Origin: Acidobacteriota bacterium
Lineage (GTDB): Bacteria; Acidobacteriota; Terriglobia; Terriglobales; Acidobacteriaceae
Assembly: GCA_003225515.1 (NCBI GenBank)
Contig: QIAK01000014.1
Coordinates: 1 to 8,161 of the forward strand
DNA length: 8,161 bases
Direction: 5' to 3'
Each line of letters begins with the position of its first letter. Position 1 is the first letter of the stretch. The notes under the pieces were generated by a model. That model had not been told where the DNA came from, did no database searches, and saw nothing but the letters and a program-made list of their open reading frames with translations. Positions 5,580 to 8,161 of this stretch are shown one piece after another. Made by a program: the position numbers and the translations under genes.

Positions 5580-6770
5580 ATGGTCGGCGCCCACGCGTTC
5601 TTTTTGTGGAGCGTGCGGGAGCGCATTGCCAAAGGGGATCCGGATTTCACGAGCTTTTATAGCGCCGGGGTGCTGCTCCGCGAAGGTCATGGCGACCAGC
5701 TCTACAACGGCTATGCGCAGCAGCAGGTGCAGCAACAGTTCGCAAACGATTCCGACATTCGGCGAGGACCTCTGCCGTACATTCACCCCGCCTACGAAGC
5801 GCTGCTCTTCGCTCCGCTGACGCTTCTGACATACCAGGCCGCATTCCTGGTCTGGGAAGGCTTAAACCTTGCGCTGCTGGTGGCGATCGCGGTCTTGTTG
5901 CGCCGCAGTTTGCCGTCGCTCCAGCCGGTTCCGGGGTGGGAGTGGGTGTTAGGCCTTCTGGCATTCTTTCCGGTGTTCGCCAATTTTCTGCAGGGGCAGG
6001 ACGCGGTTTTGCTGCTGTTTGTTTTCGTGCTCTGTTTCCGTGCCCTCGAATCAAATTCCGAATTGATCGCAGGCTTATGGTTGGGGCTGGGAGTATTCCG
6101 CTTTCATCTTCTGATTCCGCTGGTCCTGATTCTGGCCCTGTGGAGACGCAGGAAGATGGTGGCTGGTTTTGCCGTAACTTCATCCGCGGCGGCGGTGGCG
6201 TCGCTTGCGATCGTGGGATGGCACGGAGCAATGCAGTATCCCGCGTATGTTTGGCACTGGGCATCAACCGCCGGTGTGGGAAATATGCCGGCATCGCTGA
6301 TGCCAAATCTTCTTGGACTCGTGACCGGCTGGCCACTCCCACAAAACGCACGCTGGCCGCTGCAGTTGGGAGTGATCGCAGGATCGCTGGCTCTGCTGAT
6401 TATGGTTGCGCGGCTGCGGAGTGCGGGCAACGAAAGCGGAATTTCACATCTGAGCTTTGCCTGCGCCGTGATTGCGGCGCTTCTTACCAGTTACAACACC
6501 GGCTCCTACGACTTGTGCCTCTTAGTGTTGCCGTTCGCGCTGATCGCCGACTATGCTCTGCAAATATTTCCCCAACTGCCTGAGGTCGGAAGGAAGATCC
6601 TGTTGCCATCTCTGCCGCTGCTGGTGAGCCCGCTCTGGTTTCTCCTGTGGCGGCGATGGGAGAGAATCAACCTGATGGCGATCTTCCTATTGTGGTGGAT
6701 GTATGCGATTCGCCGCGAGATCGTGCGCATTACTGGAAACTTCGAAGGCACGAGCAGGCGGCTGAGCTGA
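5580..6770 (+). CDS. GT87 (DUF2029) family polytopic membrane glycosyltransferase, first of pair
   Basis: Integral membrane glycosyltransferase of the GT-C fold. Characterised GT87 relatives such as mycobacterial PimE transfer mannose from a polyprenyl-phosphate donor on the outer face of the membrane; donor and acceptor here are unknown. Seen (396 residues from ATG 5580): the family's first-loop pattern GDPDFTSFYSAGVLLREG at 19-36 with acidic D20/D22, then LYNGYAQQQ; PYIHPAYEALLFAPL at 66-80; FLQGQDAVLLL at 136-146; GLGVFRFHLLIP at 169-180; and YDLCLLVLPFAL at 310-321, with about ten hydrophobic segments. Where the family often has a lysine-proline pair before the His/Gln, this protein has R174-F175-H176. 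The start is doubtful: no Shine-Dalgarno precedes ATG 5580, and the frame is open back to 5493, encoding a hydrophobic RLFLVC that would complete the first helix. The stop overlaps nothing; the second GT87 gene starts one base later. Confidence 0.85.
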   Translation: MVGAHAFFLWSVRERIAKGDPDFTSFYSAGVLLREGHGDQLYNGYAQQQVQQQFANDSDIRRGPLPYIHPAYEALLFAPLTLLTYQAAFLVWEGLNLALLVAIAVLLRRSLPSLQPVPGWEWVLGLLAFFPVFANFLQGQDAVLLLFVFVLCFRALESNSELIAGLWLGLGVFRFHLLIPLVLILALWRRRKMVAGFAVTSSAAAVASLAIVGWHGAMQYPAYVWHWASTAGVGNMPASLMPNLLGLVTGWPLPQNARWPLQLGVIAGSLALLIMVARLRSAGNESGISHLSFACAVIAALLTSYNTGSYDLCLLVLPFALIADYALQIFPQLPEVGRKILLPSLPLLVSPLWFLLWRRWERINLMAIFLLWWMYAIRREIVRITGNFEGTSRRLS

Positions 6771-6771
6771 T

Positions 6772-8085
6772 ATGCGACGAAACCTATACGCGCTGTGCGT
6801 CGCCGGTCTGCTCGCGGCGGCGATGTGGTTCTGGGTGCAAAAAATAGCCATTGCAGAGCAGCAGGCAGAGTCGGTTGCAACAGGCGTGCCTCGCGGAAAT
6901 CTTTCCGACCTCTATCCGCGTTGGCTGGGCGCACGGGAATTGCTGTTGCATGGTCGGGACCCTTACAGCACAGACATTACTCGCGAGATTCAGAGCGGAT
7001 ACTACGGCCGCCCTCTCGAGCCGAGCCGTCCTGGCGATCCCAAAGATCAGCAGGGCTTCGCCTATCCCGTGTACGTCGTGTTCGTACTCGCTCCCACCAT
7101 CGAATTGCCATTCTCTGTGGTGCAGAGAGGATTTCTCTGGCTGCTTGTTATTCTCACAGCTGCTTCCGTTCCCATGTGGCGCTGCGCTCTTGGGCTGCGT
7201 GCCTCGTTCACGAACGAACTGCTATGGATCGTGCTTGTGCTGGGTTGCTTCCCAGCAATTCAGGGCTTCAAGTTGCAGCAACTGACGCTGCTGGTTGCCG
7301 CTCTGATCGCAGCCTCCATGTGCTCCGTTGCGCGAGGCCGGCTTGTGCTGGCGGGCATCCTGCTGGCGTTGGCCAGCATAAAGCCGCATCTGGTTGCGAT
7401 CCCAATGGCGTGGTTGTGCGTGTGGGCGCTGGGAAACTGGCGGGAGAGAAAGCGCCTGCTCTGGAGCCTTGCACTCAGCATGGTTGCGCTGGTGGTCGGA
7501 GGCGAATTCGTGCTTCCGGGCTGGATTCACAAGTTCCGCATCGCGGCTGCCGAATACTGGCTATATACCGGCGGAGGCAGGTCGATACTCGATGTGGAAC
7601 TCACGCCATTCTGGGGGCGGCTGCTGTCCACTGTCCTCGTCGCCTTGCTGTTCTATTTCGTATGGACGCTGCGCCGGGCTCCGCAAGGAAGCGGCGAATT
7701 CTGTTGGATGATGGCGCTGGTCATGGCGACAACGCTTCTCGTGATCCCAATGATCGCGCCCTACAATCAACTTATTTTGCTGCCCGGGCTGATGATGATG
7801 GTCCGTATGATCCGGCCTCTTTGGAAGTCTGGTCGACTCGAGCGCTTCTTGGTGGCGATGACTGCAGGTTCTATCCTGTGGCCGTGGCTTGCCGCGGCGG
7901 GAATGGTGATCAGTCACTTCTTTCTGCCCGCTTCTGTCGTGCAGCGCCTCTGGGCACTCCCGCTCTATACCACTTTTGCGATTCCCATATTGGTGTTGAC
8001 ATCGCTGTTGGTCAGCGGAAAAATGATGGCAACGTTCTGGGGGAGCCCGCCCCGTACCTTGCGGGAGAGCGCACCGGCAGAGTAG
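6772..8085 (+). CDS. GT87 (DUF2029) family polytopic membrane glycosyltransferase, second of pair
   Basis: Second GT-C type membrane glycosyltransferase, probably using a polyprenyl-phosphate-linked sugar; substrate unknown. Seen (437 residues): a first membrane helix at 6-23; a first extracytoplasmic loop with GNLSDLYPRWLGARELLLHG at 42-61, D46 being the candidate catalytic acid; DPYSTDITREIQSGYYGR at 63-80; FAYPVYVVFVLAP at 96-108; KLQQLTLLVAALIAASM at 167-183; the classic LLALASIKPHLVAIPM at 197-212; and IAPYNQLILLPGLMMM at 328-343. About twelve hydrophobic segments. Unlike the upstream paralogue it keeps the IKPH motif and has a longer first loop, so the two are diverged rather than recent copies. 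ATG 6772 lies one base after the upstream TGA, with AGGCGG at 6756-6761 as Shine-Dalgarno, so translational coupling is likely. Similar hydrophobic proteins of other GT-C families are an alternative, less likely, assignment. Confidence 0.88.
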   Translation: MRRNLYALCVAGLLAAAMWFWVQKIAIAEQQAESVATGVPRGNLSDLYPRWLGARELLLHGRDPYSTDITREIQSGYYGRPLEPSRPGDPKDQQGFAYPVYVVFVLAPTIELPFSVVQRGFLWLLVILTAASVPMWRCALGLRASFTNELLWIVLVLGCFPAIQGFKLQQLTLLVAALIAASMCSVARGRLVLAGILLALASIKPHLVAIPMAWLCVWALGNWRERKRLLWSLALSMVALVVGGEFVLPGWIHKFRIAAAEYWLYTGGGRSILDVELTPFWGRLLSTVLVALLFYFVWTLRRAPQGSGEFCWMMALVMATTLLVIPMIAPYNQLILLPGLMMMVRMIRPLWKSGRLERFLVAMTAGSILWPWLAAAGMVISHFFLPASVVQRLWALPLYTTFAIPILVLTSLLVSGKMMATFWGSPPRTLRESAPAE

Positions 8086-8115
8086 TCTGGTTCAGCAGCG
8101 GAAATTGCTGCCAGA
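8086..8115 (+). terminator. Stem-loop directly after the GT87 operon (weak terminator candidate)
   Basis: TCTGG (8086-8090) pairs with CCAGA (8111-8115) and CAGCA (8093-8097) with TGCTG (8106-8110), leaving a 2-nt bulge and an 8-nt loop. It begins right after the stop codon at 8083-8085. No T tract follows (gcgcttcc), so it is not a textbook intrinsic terminator and may simply stabilise the mRNA end. The remaining bases to 8161 show no complete gene. Confidence 0.3.
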
Positions 8116-8161
8116 GCGCTTCCAATCGCCCGGAGAAGGCGATAGCGCGCTTCTTGATCAA

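Noticed and set aside
5352..5786. Minus-strand open frame of 144 codons spanning the divergent region and the GT87 start
   Set aside because: It overlaps conserved GT87 residues, has no recognisable domain and would sit across both presumed promoters.
5647..6351. Minus-strand frame of 234 codons opposite the first GT87 gene, and the plus-frame 5936-6583
   Set aside because: Shadow frames of a clearly hydrophobic GT87 protein; Arg/Pro/Ala-rich with no motif.

Overview
The window (about 8.2 kb, GC-rich) holds most of a Flp-type (Tad) pilus assembly operon on the minus strand and, divergent from it, a two-gene plus-strand operon of polytopic GT87-family glycosyltransferases. No RNA genes, insertion sequences or CRISPR arrays were seen. 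The gene content, the order flp-cpaB-cpaC-cpaE-cpaF, and the feel of the GT87 proteins suggest a soil-type Acidobacteriota (Terriglobia-like) genome. That placement is recalled resemblance, not a search result.

Minus strand, in transcription order: a 53-residue Flp prepilin (5233 to 5072), CpaB/RcpC (5003 to 4140), the CpaC/RcpA secretin (4069 to 2678), the CpaE/TadZ receiver-ATPase (about 2603 to 1431) and the CpaF/TadA ATPase (1252, running off the left edge with only a short C-terminus missing). The first three gaps are about 68, 70 and 74 nt. The last is 178 nt and contains a large palindromic repeat of CTTTGCG-type units. CpaF powers assembly, CpaE probably positions the machine, CpaC forms the outer-membrane pore, CpaB is its periplasmic partner, and Flp is the subunit. 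The platform proteins (TadB/TadC), the prepilin peptidase (TadV) and the minor pilins are not in the window; TadB/TadC would be expected beyond the left edge.

Bases 5234-5579 are the divergent intergenic region, with a weak candidate flp promoter overlapped by a small dyad and a 14-bp tandem duplication. Plus strand: two GT87 (DUF2029) integral membrane glycosyltransferases, 5580-6770 and 6772-8085, separated by one base and probably translationally coupled. The first one's start is doubtful: the open frame and its hydrophobic first helix extend upstream of the only ATG, which has no Shine-Dalgarno sequence. The last 76 bases hold a hairpin and possibly the end of a convergent gene.

The Tad machinery is a known system and nothing here amounts to a new one. 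The items most worth a second look are the cpaE-cpaF palindrome, the GT87 start problem, the secluded cpaC ribosome binding site and the atypical CpaE motifs.
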